From JAWSUT01 sp033549345 (GTDB taxonomy: Bacteria; Bacillota; Dethiobacteria; Dethiobacterales; Dethiobacteraceae), in contig JAWSUT010000018.1 of NCBI GenBank assembly GCA_033549345.1, forward strand, positions 1 to 62,126: a stretch of DNA of 62,126 bases, read 5' to 3'. Shown here in pieces: positions 1-7,982 of the stretch; the stretch's first letter is position 1, and every line of letters starts with the position of its first letter. The position numbers and the translations under genes were made by a program. A model generated the notes under the pieces. The model did not search any database. It worked only from the letters and a program-made list of their open reading frames with translations, and was not told where the DNA came from.

Positions 1-94
1 GATGGTTTTTTGTTTTTTCTCGCTAAGAAAATAATTCACCATCAGGGGAGGGTACCCCTTTTTTGTTTGGGGTCAATATAACAGCATAATGATA

Positions 95-122
95 TTTTCC
101 GCCGAAACAGGCGGAATTTTTA
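95..122 (+). terminator. Rho-independent terminator of a gene left of the window
   Basis: A 7-bp GC-rich stem (TTCCGCC / GGCGGAA, positions 97-103 and 110-116) with a GAAACA loop is followed by five T residues. No gene is seen in 1-259; a second weak hairpin with a T run (GGGG...CCCC then six T, about 45-64) lies just before it. Confidence 0.6.
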
Positions 123-259
123 CGTTTTTTGGGGTAAACTGATTTTTGTCAACGCTAATAGGTCTTTAAACATCAGTATTCCACAACATCGCAATTAGCT
201 CTGAAAATGTCTTGTTTATCCTATAAACGTATTTCTTTTATTGTTATCGGGGTGATTAC

Positions 260-1198
260 ATGGATGTCTATTTACTGGGTGCAGGGTTTTCCAGCGAAGC
301 CGGTGTACCGACGATGAAAAATTTTTTGGGCGGCATGCAGGAAGCTGCCGGTGCCGCTGAATCACCGCAGATCCGTGGTGTTTTCTCAAGGGCTGCTGAG
401 TATGCTGAACAAAGCAGCACAGAAAACATTGAAGATCTTCTGACAAGTACGGTCAATGACCCTGTATTTTTCGATTTAATCTGGGCTTTTGGCCTGACAA
501 TTAACCATTTTTCTGAGCAGTTTCTACGCAGATGCCGCCTGGGCGAACGGTTAGGGTGGTATGAAGAGTTTGCCCGAATTGCAGCTGATTCAGGTGCCCG
601 TATTCTTACATTTAATTATGATCTCATTGTCGAAGAGCTTTTATGGTGGCGCAGGGGGTGCGCTGAGGACTATATTATTGATTTTGATGAAGTCCGCCAG
701 CGCCCCCTGACGCACAACAGCCGGTGCGTTGTGCCTCTCTATAAAATGCACGGGTCGGTCAGCTGGCTCTGGTGCCTGCAGTGTTATTACACTGTCAACA
801 GATATCGTCACGTGCTTGCCGCCGCATATGAAGAAACGTCGTGTCCCCGCTGTTCGTCCCGCTTAATTCCCCTGATGATTCCCCCGACATTTCGCAAGGC
901 CGTCAGCCTGGCACACTCTCTGCAAAACCTCTGGCAGCGGGCCGACATGCTTTTTGCACAGGCAGACAGGATTGTTATTGGCGGCCTGTCGTTTAACCGT
1001 CGCGACGATGATTTGCGCCAACGTTTTCAAAAGGGGCTCATGGCAAACAGCCGTCTGCAGGAAGTGGTGCTTGTGAACCGGGACGAAGCGACCTGCCGCT
1101 CCATTGCGGAGCTTTTACCCAAGGCTGTCCGCTGGCGGGCCGTTTCCGGCTTTGCCGGCTTCTGCCGGGAACTTACACAATATCAAGAAAGACACTGA
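260..1198 (+). CDS. SIR2-like domain protein with zinc ribbon
   Basis: A 312-residue stand-alone SIR2-like protein. Visible motifs are GAGFS at residues 7-11 (NAD-binding glycine turn), TFNYD at 117-121, MHGS at 163-166 (the usual catalytic-histidine position), and two CxxC knuckles (C172/C175 and C195/C198) that should bind zinc. A late IGGLSF segment near 240 matches the second nucleotide-binding turn of the family. Such proteins are protein deacylases or NAD-consuming enzymes, and many SIR2-like proteins in bacteria act in phage defence. No partner gene is adjacent, so which role applies is open. The start is an ATG with a GGGGTGAT ribosome-binding site at 249-256. It is transcribed against the fork direction, unlike its neighbours. 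Confidence 0.8.
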   Translation: MDVYLLGAGFSSEAGVPTMKNFLGGMQEAAGAAESPQIRGVFSRAAEYAEQSSTENIEDLLTSTVNDPVFFDLIWAFGLTINHFSEQFLRRCRLGERLGWYEEFARIAADSGARILTFNYDLIVEELLWWRRGCAEDYIIDFDEVRQRPLTHNSRCVVPLYKMHGSVSWLWCLQCYYTVNRYRHVLAAAYEETSCPRCSSRLIPLMIPPTFRKAVSLAHSLQNLWQRADMLFAQADRIVIGGLSFNRRDDDLRQRFQKGLMANSRLQEVVLVNRDEATCRSIAELLPKAVRWRAVSGFAGFCRELTQYQERH

Positions 1199-1202
1199 CG
1201 CG

Positions 1203-1240
1203 AAAAAAGTGTGCCGCCTGTTCTTGCAGACGGCACACTT
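1203..1240 (-). terminator. Terminator of the leftward DUF951-mscS unit
   Basis: Stem AAGTGTGCCG / CGGCACACTT (1207-1216 and 1231-1240). Read on the minus strand it is followed by a T run, and it starts right after the DUF951 stop codon. It may also stop the converging SIR2 transcript. Confidence 0.65.
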
Positions 1241-1243
1241 AGC

Positions 1244-1435
1244 TTATTCACTGTTTTCAGCAAGGACTGCACGGACACTCTTTTCAAACTTGGTCCGGGG
1301 AATCATCACACTGCGACCGCATTCCGTACATTTAATACGAAAGTCCATACCCACACGAATGATGGTCCAGATGTCATTGCCGCAGGGATGTGCCTTTTTT
1401 GTGCGAACTCTCTGGCCAATGGCATAATCAGCCAT
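1244..1435 (-). CDS. DUF951 family small protein
   Basis: A 63-residue protein matching the DUF951 family: basic, with a single CTEC pair near residues 36-39 and the conserved GMDFRIKCTECGR and MIPRTKFEK segments. The function is unknown; short zinc-knuckle-like RNA- or DNA-binding folds are a guess. The start is an ATG with GGAGG upstream, and its first eight bases overlap the end of the mscS gene. This overlap implies translational coupling. It is the last gene of the leftward cluster. Confidence 0.8.
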   Translation of the reverse strand: MADYAIGQRVRTKKAHPCGNDIWTIIRVGMDFRIKCTECGRSVMIPRTKFEKSVRAVLAENSE

Positions 1436-2318
1436 TTATGCCGGCCTCCTTGTCGCTACCGCGGTCAAAAATTACGCGCCGCGGATAGGGAATTTCAATA
1501 CCCAGTTCATCAAATTTATTCTTGATTACCCGCAGCATGTCCCGTTCCACTTTCCACTGCGTCATCGGTACTGTCTGGGCAATGATCCGGATATTAACGG
1601 AGGAATCAGCTAACGCGACCACACCAAGTACCGTGGGCCCTTCCACCACGTCAGCATCATTTTCCGCGTACGTCCGCATCAGTTCCTCCAGTACGGCAAG
1701 GGTCTGATCGATATCATCTTCATAGGAAATACCCACATCAATCATGGCGCGCATGTTTCCGCGTGTTCTGTTGCTCACCGCGTTAATGCTGCCGTTTGGC
1801 AGAATGTGCAGTTCACCGCTGAAATCACGGATCTTTGTAATCCTCATGCCCAGCTCTTCCACAATACCCGAGAATTCACCCGTCTGGATATAATCTCCCA
1901 CGGAAAACTGATCTTCCAGAATAATGAAAAAGCCGGAAATGACATCTTTAACCAGGCTCTGGGCACCAAAACCCACGGCAAGGCCCAGAATACCGGCACC
2001 GGCCAAAATGGGCCCTATTTCCATACCGATTTCAGACAGAATCAAAACAACCGCCAGTGTGTAAATACTGTAACGATAGATCGATGTAAGCAGCGGGATC
2101 AGGGTTTTTGCCTTATGCTCGGACAGCAGGGACGGCCGGTCTGCCGGAGGCGTAAAAACCCTCAGGATAAACGCACAGCCAAAGCGCAATGCAAGGCGGG
2201 TAAGAAAAGCAATCAGCAGAACCCTAACGATTATTGTCCCCCAGTTAAGAGCCACAGACAAAATAAATTCCTGGACTTCGGGCCCGGTCAGGTTCAGTTG
2301 CGTGAGAATCTGCGTCAT
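1428..2318 (-). CDS. Small-conductance mechanosensitive channel (MscS family, YkuT-like)
   Basis: A 296-residue MscS-family channel that opens under membrane tension to release solutes during osmotic downshock. About three membrane helices lie in residues 15-125. The pore-lining helix is the glycine/alanine-rich GAGILGLAVGFGAQSLVKD segment near 107-126. The beta domain follows with the SVGDYIQTGEFSGIVEE motif. The C-terminal cytoplasmic part is of normal length. The start ATG has GGGTGAT upstream. It sits 27 bases after adk. The related B. subtilis genes ykuT and ykuS are neighbours, and a UPF0180 (YkuS-like) gene is also in this cluster. Confidence 0.88.
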   Translation of the reverse strand: MTQILTQLNLTGPEVQEFILSVALNWGTIIVRVLLIAFLTRLALRFGCAFILRVFTPPADRPSLLSEHKAKTLIPLLTSIYRYSIYTLAVVLILSEIGMEIGPILAGAGILGLAVGFGAQSLVKDVISGFFIILEDQFSVGDYIQTGEFSGIVEELGMRITKIRDFSGELHILPNGSINAVSNRTRGNMRAMIDVGISYEDDIDQTLAVLEELMRTYAENDADVVEGPTVLGVVALADSSVNIRIIAQTVPMTQWKVERDMLRVIKNKFDELGIEIPYPRRVIFDRGSDKEAGING

Positions 2319-2345
2319 ACCATCACCCTGCTCTGCGAAGACTGG

Positions 2346-2996
2346 TTAACTTTTCTGATCAAGGACGGTCGTGATCTCTTTAAAGACATCTTCAATGTCC
2401 CGTGAGCCGTCAACAGTGTACAGTATTCCCTGCCGAGTGTAAAATTCAATTAACGGCTCTGTCTGGCTTCTGTATACTTCCAGACGCTGCCTGACTGTTT
2501 CCACCGTATCATCGGTGCGCTGATAAAGTTCCCCGCCGCATTTGTCGCAAACACTTCTGACCTTGGGCGGATTAAACTTGACATGGAATGTGGCGCCGCA
2601 GCTTTTGCATACCCGGCGCCCGGTCAGACGGTCGAGCAGTTCTTCCTGTTCCACATCGACGTTAATCACTGCCGTCAGCGGCGTCCCCATATCCCCCAGT
2701 GCCGCATCCAACGCTTCGGCCTGTGCCAGGGTACGGGGAAATCCGTCTAACAGATACCCGTCCTTTAAATCCGGCTGCGTTAGCCGCTCTTTGACAATGC
2801 CGACTACAAGCTCATCGGGCACAAGCTCCCCTTTGTCCATGTACTCTTTTGCTTTCGTTCCCAGTTCGGTGCCTTCCTTGATGGCAGCGCGGAAGATATC
2901 ACCGGTTGATATGTGCGGAATATTATATTTTTTAACCAATCTCTCTGCCTGGGTTCCTTTTCCTGCTCCCGGCGGTCCCAGTAAAACAATCCTCAT
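2346..2996 (-). CDS. adk: Adenylate kinase
   Basis: A 216-residue adenylate kinase catalysing AMP + ATP to 2 ADP in the cytoplasm. The P-loop GPPGAGKGT is at residues 7-15, the AMP-binding DGFPRT at 84-89, and a long LID domain carries four cysteines (C130, C133, C150, C153) that bind structural zinc, as in Gram-positive enzymes. The start chosen is the ATG preceded by GGAAGAAGGAGGG; an upstream in-frame ATG would add 44 unrelated residues. In most Firmicutes adk lies in the ribosomal-protein/secY cluster; here it is in the origin region. Confidence 0.95.
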   Translation of the reverse strand: MRIVLLGPPGAGKGTQAERLVKKYNIPHISTGDIFRAAIKEGTELGTKAKEYMDKGELVPDELVVGIVKERLTQPDLKDGYLLDGFPRTLAQAEALDAALGDMGTPLTAVINVDVEQEELLDRLTGRRVCKSCGATFHVKFNPPKVRSVCDKCGGELYQRTDDTVETVRQRLEVYRSQTEPLIEFYTRQGILYTVDGSRDIEDVFKEITTVLDQKS

Positions 2997-3163
2997 GATT
3001 TCCCTCCTTCTTCCTAACTCAGAAATTTTCGACTTGTAATTATTCTGTCCCAAAGGAGGAAAATCCTGCATTTCTGACAATAAAAATAATACACTGCATT
3101 TTTTACCCGTGTAACCTTCTCCCAACACGTTAGCATCCCACAGTCAATATACCCCCTGGGGTA

Positions 3164-3808
3164 TTAAACAGGCAGAAACAGTACTAGGTTCGCCGCAATG
3201 CGGGACAAGTAGGAAATACTTAAGTCCTGCTGCAAGAACCGGGATAGCGCCACAATGGATATGGTATCTAAAATCACACACAATATGACGGAGAAAAACA
3301 CTCCGTGAACACATCCGAGAACAAGGCCCAGAAGTTTTTGCCATTCCGGAATTTGTTTATGACTTGTACTATACTGCCTGATGCGCAAAAGAAAGGAAAG
3401 CACCATTGCAATAAACAGAAAGAATATGAACAAAGCAAGCATTTTGACCAACATCTCTCCAACCAATGCGTAAGAAGGGTTCTGTGTCGACACGGGGAAA
3501 ATGGCTGCTTCCGGGGTTAGAAACCGCATCACCGTTCCTGCCAACTGCGGGAGTTCAATTCCCTGCTGAGCGCCTCCTGCGGTTTTTTGCAGAGGTTCGA
3601 CATTCTGCAGTAGATATCCGACAAAAACTTCCCTGACCTGCCATTCGCCATTCAGATAGACGGTCAGCGGTTTCTGCAAAAAAGCTGCTGCGACCAGAGC
3701 GGTCAGCACGCCGAACAAGTGAATTAATGCCTGATACGCACCGCTTACATACCCTTTAGCCGCACTCCACAGCGTCAGAGTCAAGGCGGCTAAATCTACC
3801 CAGGACAT
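3164..3808 (-). CDS. CvpA family membrane protein
   Basis: A 214-residue integral membrane protein with the N-terminal pattern of the CvpA/colicin-V-production family (MSWVDLAALTLTLWSAAKGYVSGAYQ...). About four hydrophobic helices are visible at roughly 5-25, 28-45, 100-120 and 150-175. The family's biochemical function is unsettled; links to envelope homeostasis are reported. The start ATG has GGGGGGAT upstream. It runs leftward; the opposite yyaC gene begins 131 bases away across a Noc-type palindrome. Confidence 0.75.
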   Translation of the reverse strand: MSWVDLAALTLTLWSAAKGYVSGAYQALIHLFGVLTALVAAAFLQKPLTVYLNGEWQVREVFVGYLLQNVEPLQKTAGGAQQGIELPQLAGTVMRFLTPEAAIFPVSTQNPSYALVGEMLVKMLALFIFFLFIAMVLSFLLRIRQYSTSHKQIPEWQKLLGLVLGCVHGVFFSVILCVILDTISIVALSRFLQQDLSISYLSRIAANLVLFLPV

Positions 3809-3836
3809 GCATATCCCCCCTGCGTTATTTGTAGAT

Positions 3837-3850
3837 ATTTCCCGGGAAAT
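3837..3850. promoter_or_regulatory. Noc-binding site (NBS)
   Basis: ATTTCCCGGGAAAT matches exactly the published B. subtilis Noc-binding consensus. Here it sits inside a longer perfect 20-bp palindrome (3834-3853). It is intergenic between the divergent cvpA-like and yyaC genes. A noc gene is in this window at 8894-9772. Binding is inferred; the sequence match is direct. Confidence 0.75.
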
Positions 3851-3878
3851 ATCAGATTCCCCTTTTATAAAGACGGCT

Positions 3879-3909
3879 CACATAAAAACAACCGTTTTTC
3901 AATATACTA
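3879..3909 (+). promoter_or_regulatory. Possible forespore sigma (F/G) promoter of yyaC
   Basis: A CATAA element at 3881-3885 and TATACTA at 3903-3909 lie at about the right spacing. They resemble -35 and -10 sequences used by sigma-F/sigma-G. In B. subtilis, yyaC is forespore-expressed. The match is loose. Confidence 0.3.
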
Positions 3910-3939
3910 TGATATACGTATTCTAAACGGGGGTCTGCT

Positions 3940-4554
3940 ATGTCTACCTTTGGTGGAGGTGTACTTCAGGGGCGCAATAAGGCATTTCGAATTGAGGGAA
4001 CTGATCCGTTTGCCGTCCAAAAAATAAAACTGGCACTGCAAAATATGCTTGATGAAATCTATCGGCCGGAACATCATCAGTTGGTCGTACTGTGTATTGG
4101 TACAGACCGTTCCACCGGTGACGCACTGGGGCCGTTAATCGGTACAAAGCTTACCCGCCTGCAACCCAGGGGAACAAGGATTCACGGAACACTGGATGAA
4201 CCCGTACATGCTGTCAATCTGGCAGAAACGATTGGCACTATTGAGAGGAGCCATACATCTCCTTTTGTCATCGCTGTTGACGCGTGCCTGGGCAGAATGG
4301 AAAGTGTCGGCGCGATTGATATCGGTACAGGGCCCATGCGTCCCGGAGCCGGGGTAAACAAGGAATTACCCAGCGTAGGTGATATTCACATTAACGGGAT
4401 TGTTAACGTCGGCGGCTTTCTTGACTATTTTGTCCTGCAAAACACGCGGCTTAGTGTAGTAATCCGCCTTGCGGAAACAATCACCCGCGGCCTCTATTTC
4501 AGCCTGCAACATCAGACGCAGGTTACACGGAAACATGCAGAAGCCGTTCGCTAA
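3940..4554 (+). CDS. yyaC: YyaC family spore protease
   Basis: A 204-residue protein of the DUF1256/YyaC family, related to the germination protease fold. The signature GTDRSTGDALGP is at residues 54-65, followed by the DEPVHAVNL and VDACLG segments and a C-terminal GGFLDYFVLQNTRL block. In B. subtilis the gene is sporulation-controlled and lies beside spo0J. Its presence here, rightward among leftward genes, supports an endospore former. The start ATG (3940) comes after AAACGGGGGT. The stop codon sits in the loop of a perfect 14-bp hairpin. Confidence 0.85.
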   Translation: MSTFGGGVLQGRNKAFRIEGTDPFAVQKIKLALQNMLDEIYRPEHHQLVVLCIGTDRSTGDALGPLIGTKLTRLQPRGTRIHGTLDEPVHAVNLAETIGTIERSHTSPFVIAVDACLGRMESVGAIDIGTGPMRPGAGVNKELPSVGDIHINGIVNVGGFLDYFVLQNTRLSVVIRLAETITRGLYFSLQHQTQVTRKHAEAVR

Positions 4555-4568
4555 CGAACGGCTTCTGC
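4537..4568. terminator. Perfect 14-bp hairpin between convergent yyaC and UPF0180
   Basis: Arms 4537-4550 and 4555-4568 are perfectly complementary around the loop CTAA, and the yyaC stop codon TAA lies in that loop. No long T run follows on either strand, so it is a terminator-like or mRNA-end-protecting hairpin serving both convergent genes. Confidence 0.5.
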
Positions 4569-4614
4569 TGATTACTTATCGGCCTAATCGGCAGACCGGG
4601 CCCTGAAAGTCGCC

Positions 4615-4854
4615 TTACTGGAGCCATTTGCTTTCCAATTCACGCAGTACGTCTTCAGGCGTGCGGCCCTGGGCGTTTACAACCGGCGCATCCATTACTA
4701 CATCTTCCATATTCATAAAATTGCTATCCATCCCGCTTACCACGGCTGCGTCCGCTTGCCGGCCGGCCCGCATACTTACGACCTGGTAACCCTTTTTCTT
4801 TAAGTATTCCTTAATGGGGGACAGGCCCTCTTCCACAGCGATTTTGCGTTCCAA
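4615..4854 (-). CDS. UPF0180 (YkuS-like) protein
   Basis: A 79-residue protein of the UPF0180/YkuS family: an N-terminal amphipathic helix (EGLSPIKEYLKKKGYQVV), a DAAVVSGMDSNFMN core and a DAPVVNAQGRTPEDVLRELE end. The fold resembles a small Rossmann-like receiver, but no activity is known. The start is ATG, with GCAAAGGAGGCGAA upstream. It follows the lipid kinase gene by 45 bases and probably belongs to that transcript. Confidence 0.8.
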   Translation of the reverse strand: MERKIAVEEGLSPIKEYLKKKGYQVVSMRAGRQADAAVVSGMDSNFMNMEDVVMDAPVVNAQGRTPEDVLRELESKWLQ

Positions 4855-4899
4855 AATATTCGCCTCCTTTGCTGTTATTTTTCTCAGCCGGAGGCGTTT

Positions 4900-5820
4900 T
4901 TATTCCGGCGCCGGTGCCATTAACCATACCGCGTGGCGCCACATTGAAACGTCTAAGGGGGTTTTGCCCACCAAATCTCCATCTGCATGAACATAACTGG
5001 ACTGTTGGCACTCAACGGAAATCTCAGCACCGCGCAGCACCCGAACTGCAGGATGGAATATATGCTTTCCCTTATATACCAGGGGGAACAACCGTAAAAA
5101 GTTAAGCCGGTGTAAATCTGTCACAAGCACAACATCCGCCAGTCCGTCCTGAGGGTCCGCTTCCGGTGCAACGTGCATCCCGCTGCCGTAATAACGGGCA
5201 TTTGCCACGGTAACCAACCAGGCCTTTACTTCCGTTACATTCCCGTCTACAGTGACCCTAAACGGCCGCGGCCGGAAACTGATTAATTGTTTCAGCAGAG
5301 CCAGCATATAACCAAGAGACCCGGAAAGGCGCTTAAAAATACGGTTTGCATCGGCCACAACCTCTGCGTCCAGGCCGGCTCCCACTACGTTTAAGAAACA
5401 CTGCCCGTTTAGCCGGCCTATATCCACAGGAATGCGCACCCCCTCGAGTAATACACGGCATGCTTTCACGGGATCACGGGGAATGGCAAATGTACGGGCA
5501 AAGTCATTACCGGTGCCTCCGGGAATCACTCCCAGGGCTGCTTCCGTACCCGCAATAGCTCCGGCAATGGCTGAAAGTGTGCCATCCCCACCCACACCGG
5601 CAACCACCGACCCCGGCGACGCGGCGGCTTTTGCTAAACGAACAACATCCTGGGCGTTTTTACTAAACGCAAATTGGTATTGCACGCCTGCCTGGTCCAG
5701 ATATGTTTTCACTTCTTCCCAGACAGCGACTGCGCCCCCGCTGCTGGCCGTTGGATTAATAATAAAATGAAGCACTACCGTCTGGCTGCTGCATGCCCCC
5801 TGCAAGTCCTGACTGTTCAT
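4900..5820 (-). CDS. YegS/DgkB-like lipid kinase (diacylglycerol kinase family)
   Basis: A 306-residue soluble lipid kinase of the DAGK catalytic family, which transfers ATP phosphate to diacylglycerol or a similar lipid at the membrane. The NPTASSG loop is near residues 22-28, the GVGGDGTLS motif near 76-84 and GVIPGGTGNDFAR near 97-109. The C-terminal half has the beta-sandwich HVAPEADPQDGLADVV element. The start ATG overlaps the stop of the DUF4446 gene (TGATG), so translation is probably coupled. The first ~14 residues have no family counterpart, so a later start cannot be excluded. Confidence 0.88.
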   Translation of the reverse strand: MNSQDLQGACSSQTVVLHFIINPTASSGGAVAVWEEVKTYLDQAGVQYQFAFSKNAQDVVRLAKAAASPGSVVAGVGGDGTLSAIAGAIAGTEAALGVIPGGTGNDFARTFAIPRDPVKACRVLLEGVRIPVDIGRLNGQCFLNVVGAGLDAEVVADANRIFKRLSGSLGYMLALLKQLISFRPRPFRVTVDGNVTEVKAWLVTVANARYYGSGMHVAPEADPQDGLADVVLVTDLHRLNFLRLFPLVYKGKHIFHPAVRVLRGAEISVECQQSSYVHADGDLVGKTPLDVSMWRHAVWLMAPAPE

Positions 5821-6320
5821 CAGACGCCGGGTGTTCCTGGTTTCCGGACAGAGAGAACAGAGCCGGCGGCACGGGAAATCGCTTCCTGCTCTTCTGTACT
5901 CAGTTGGTATGTCGATTGACCTTGTGTCAGCGGCTTTGCATATGTCCGGGACTCCTCACGGCCATAGATACTGCTAATAACCACACCGTTTTTATGCGCA
6001 TCCAGACAGGCCACTGCAAAGCTCAAGTCGCTTCCTGTATCCTGAAAGGCATTGAAGCGTACGACTCCGATACCCCTGACGGTTGTATCCAAAACGGCAA
6101 TAATATCCTGCATTCTCTGCCTGTTTTCCTGAACCTCTTGATTCACCTCGCCAATTTCATCATGAATCCGGTGCAGAAAAGCTTCCAGGCTGACACCGTT
6201 ATTCCCCTGCATAAAATCCTGGTACCTCCTGGTTAGAAAAACAGTTTTCCTGTAAAGAACAAGGCAAAAAATTAATAAGATCAGAATCATGCCTGTCAGT
6301 GAATAAACAATTGGCTCCAT
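5820..6320 (-). CDS. DUF4446 family membrane-anchored protein
   Basis: A 166-residue protein with one N-terminal transmembrane helix (residues 5-23), a coiled segment (about 45-75) and the conserved DUF4446 block VRFNAFQDTGSDLSFAVACLD followed by SSIYGREESRTYAKP. No function is established. The gene is commonly found next to parB/noc in Clostridia. The start ATG has GGAGGAGG upstream. Confidence 0.82.
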   Translation of the reverse strand: MEPIVYSLTGMILILLIFCLVLYRKTVFLTRRYQDFMQGNNGVSLEAFLHRIHDEIGEVNQEVQENRQRMQDIIAVLDTTVRGIGVVRFNAFQDTGSDLSFAVACLDAHKNGVVISSIYGREESRTYAKPLTQGQSTYQLSTEEQEAISRAAGSVLSVRKPGTPGV

Positions 6321-6353
6321 TGTAGTCCTCCTCCAACACTCTTTCTTTACATT

Positions 6354-7064
6354 TTAAAACAGGCGTGTGGCTATGGCCATCCACACGAGCACTACACCAA
6401 AAGCAGGCAAGAAGTTTGCAACTTTAATTTCTTTTAATTCGAGCAGGTTCAACCCGATTGCTAAAATCAGCAGCCCACCGACACCCGACACCTCACTAAT
6501 CACTTCAGGGCCCAGGTAACCCTGCAAAGACCCTGCAGCCAAAGCAATTGCCCCCTGATAGAGCACCACCGGTACAGCAGACAGGCAAACGCCCAATCCC
6601 ATCGTTGCGGCAAAGGCAATTGCTGTTGCACCATCGAGAATAGCCTTGACATACAGAATCTGATGCTGTCCGAGCAAGCCGCTTTCCAGAGCACCCGTAA
6701 CAGCCATGGCACCTACCACGTAAAGAAGTGTGGCAAACACAAAGGCCCGAGCCAATCCCGACTCACTCTGCGAAGCACGACTTTCAAGCCAAACGCCCGC
6801 CCTGCGCAGACCGGCATCAATCCCGATTATCTCACCGATTATACCGCCGATGATCAGACTGAAGACAACCGCAAGAATATTGACAGATTCCAGTGCCATT
6901 TTAATTCCGATCAGGGTTACCACCAGGGCAATCCCCTGCATCACCAGCACTTTGACCTTTTCCGGAATCCTCCGGCCTAAAAAAAAGCCTATCACGCCCC
7001 CTAATACGATAGCCACGCCGTTGACTATCGTCCCCTGGAGCGCATAAGCCCATCCTATACCCAT
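6354..7064 (-). CDS. DUF554 family membrane protein
   Basis: A 236-residue integral membrane protein matching DUF554 (YdfK/YqgA type). It has six or seven hydrophobic helices and glycine-rich segments (GTIVNGVAIVLGGVIG, residues 10-25; SLIIGGIIGEIIGID; LLILAIGLNLLELKEIKVANFLPA). Possible transport activity is unproven. The ATG at 7064 follows AGAGGATGG. The two parS sites lie directly upstream, between this gene and parB. Confidence 0.85.
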   Translation of the reverse strand: MGIGWAYALQGTIVNGVAIVLGGVIGFFLGRRIPEKVKVLVMQGIALVVTLIGIKMALESVNILAVVFSLIIGGIIGEIIGIDAGLRRAGVWLESRASQSESGLARAFVFATLLYVVGAMAVTGALESGLLGQHQILYVKAILDGATAIAFAATMGLGVCLSAVPVVLYQGAIALAAGSLQGYLGPEVISEVSGVGGLLILAIGLNLLELKEIKVANFLPAFGVVLVWMAIATRLF

Positions 7065-7084
7065 ATTTCCATCCTCTTTCTTAT

Positions 7085-7100
7085 TGTTTCACGTGAAACA
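7085..7100. promoter_or_regulatory. parS: parS site 1
   Basis: TGTTTCACGTGAAACA is a perfect 16-bp palindrome identical to the bacterial parS consensus. ParB (encoded just to the right) nucleates here and spreads or slides with CTP, recruiting SMC. It is 27 bp from the second copy, measured start to start. Confidence 0.97.
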
Positions 7101-7111
7101 AATCATCTTAT

Positions 7112-7127
7112 TGTTTCACGTGAAACA
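7112..7127. promoter_or_regulatory. parS: parS site 2
   Basis: A second exact 16-bp parS palindrome, TGTTTCACGTGAAACA. It lies 12 bases upstream of the parB stop codon, outside the coding region. The two sites together form a tandem ParB-loading point. Confidence 0.97.
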
Positions 7128-7139
7128 TAGCATAATGTT

Positions 7140-7982
7140 TTAAAACAGAATTTCACACAGCCTTTCCAATTCTTCCATGTCATAAAAGTGTATTTCCAGT
7201 TTACCGGTTCCCTTGGCAGACGTCCTGACATGGACAGCCGTACCGCAGATTTCCCGCAGCCGGTCTTCTATATCGGTAATGTAACCGTCTTTGGCCGGGA
7301 TTCTCTCTTTACCTTTTCGCTCAGGGTTTTTTTCTGCCTGGCTGGCCAGTCTTTCTGTTTCCCGCACGGACAAACCAAGCTCAACTGCTTTTGCGGCTGC
7401 TGCCGGTTGTTTTTCCAGAGGGAGAGCCAGTATAGCGCGGGCATGGCCCTCGCTGAGGCGCCCCGCAGCCACTTCAAGACGAACATCAGGATGGAGCGAG
7501 GTGAGTCGTAGGGTATTCGCCACGGCGGAGCGGCTTTTGCCTACTCTTTCCGCCAGCTGCTCCTGCGTATAGCCGAACTCGTCCATCAGCCGCCGGTATG
7601 CATCTGCTTCTTCCAGTGGATTTAAGTCTTCCCGCTGCAGATTCTCAATTAGCGCAATCTCGCTCATTTCCCGGTCAGTCAACGGGCGAACCACCACCGG
7701 TACGCGCTCAAGCCCAACCATTTTGGCGGCCCGCAGCCGCCTTTCTCCGGCAACCAGTTCGAAGCCGTCCCCGGCGGGACGAACGATTAAAGGCTGCAAA
7801 ATTCCGTGCCTTTCTACGCTCTGGGCCAGTTCCGCCAGCTTTTCCTCATTAAAATGTTTGCGGGGCTGATATGGGTTGGTACGAATATCTTCGGTTACAA
7901 TCTCCACTGCATCCGACAGAGGAGTATCTTCAATTTCGGGAATCAGGGCCTGCAGGCCTCTACCGAGCCTCTTCTTGCTCAT
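7140..7982 (-). CDS. parB: Chromosome partitioning protein ParB (Spo0J)
   Basis: A 280-residue CTP-dependent DNA clamp that binds parS and loads SMC at the origin. The N-terminal KRLGRGLQALIP tail (ParA-stimulating) is at residues 4-15, the CTP-binding boxes GERRLR at 79-84 and ENLQRE at 113-118. A helix-turn-helix (TQEQLAERVGKSRSAVANTLRL) lies near 137-158, and a C-terminal dimerization segment follows. The start ATG lies within the end of parA (23-base overlap). The family placement and context (parA, noc, parS) are unambiguous. Confidence 0.97.
   Translation of the reverse strand: MSKKRLGRGLQALIPEIEDTPLSDAVEIVTEDIRTNPYQPRKHFNEEKLAELAQSVERHGILQPLIVRPAGDGFELVAGERRLRAAKMVGLERVPVVVRPLTDREMSEIALIENLQREDLNPLEEADAYRRLMDEFGYTQEQLAERVGKSRSAVANTLRLTSLHPDVRLEVAAGRLSEGHARAILALPLEKQPAAAAKAVELGLSVRETERLASQAEKNPERKGKERIPAKDGYITDIEDRLREICGTAVHVRTSAKGTGKLEIHFYDMEELERLCEILF

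Noticed and set aside
260..1198. Thoeris or other multi-gene SIR2 defence system
   Set aside because: No TIR, helicase or other partner gene adjoins the SIR2 gene within the window.
4869..5105. Open frame opposite the lipid kinase gene (and many similar frames)
   Set aside because: Antisense shadows of well-supported genes with no recognisable protein family or ribosome-binding site.
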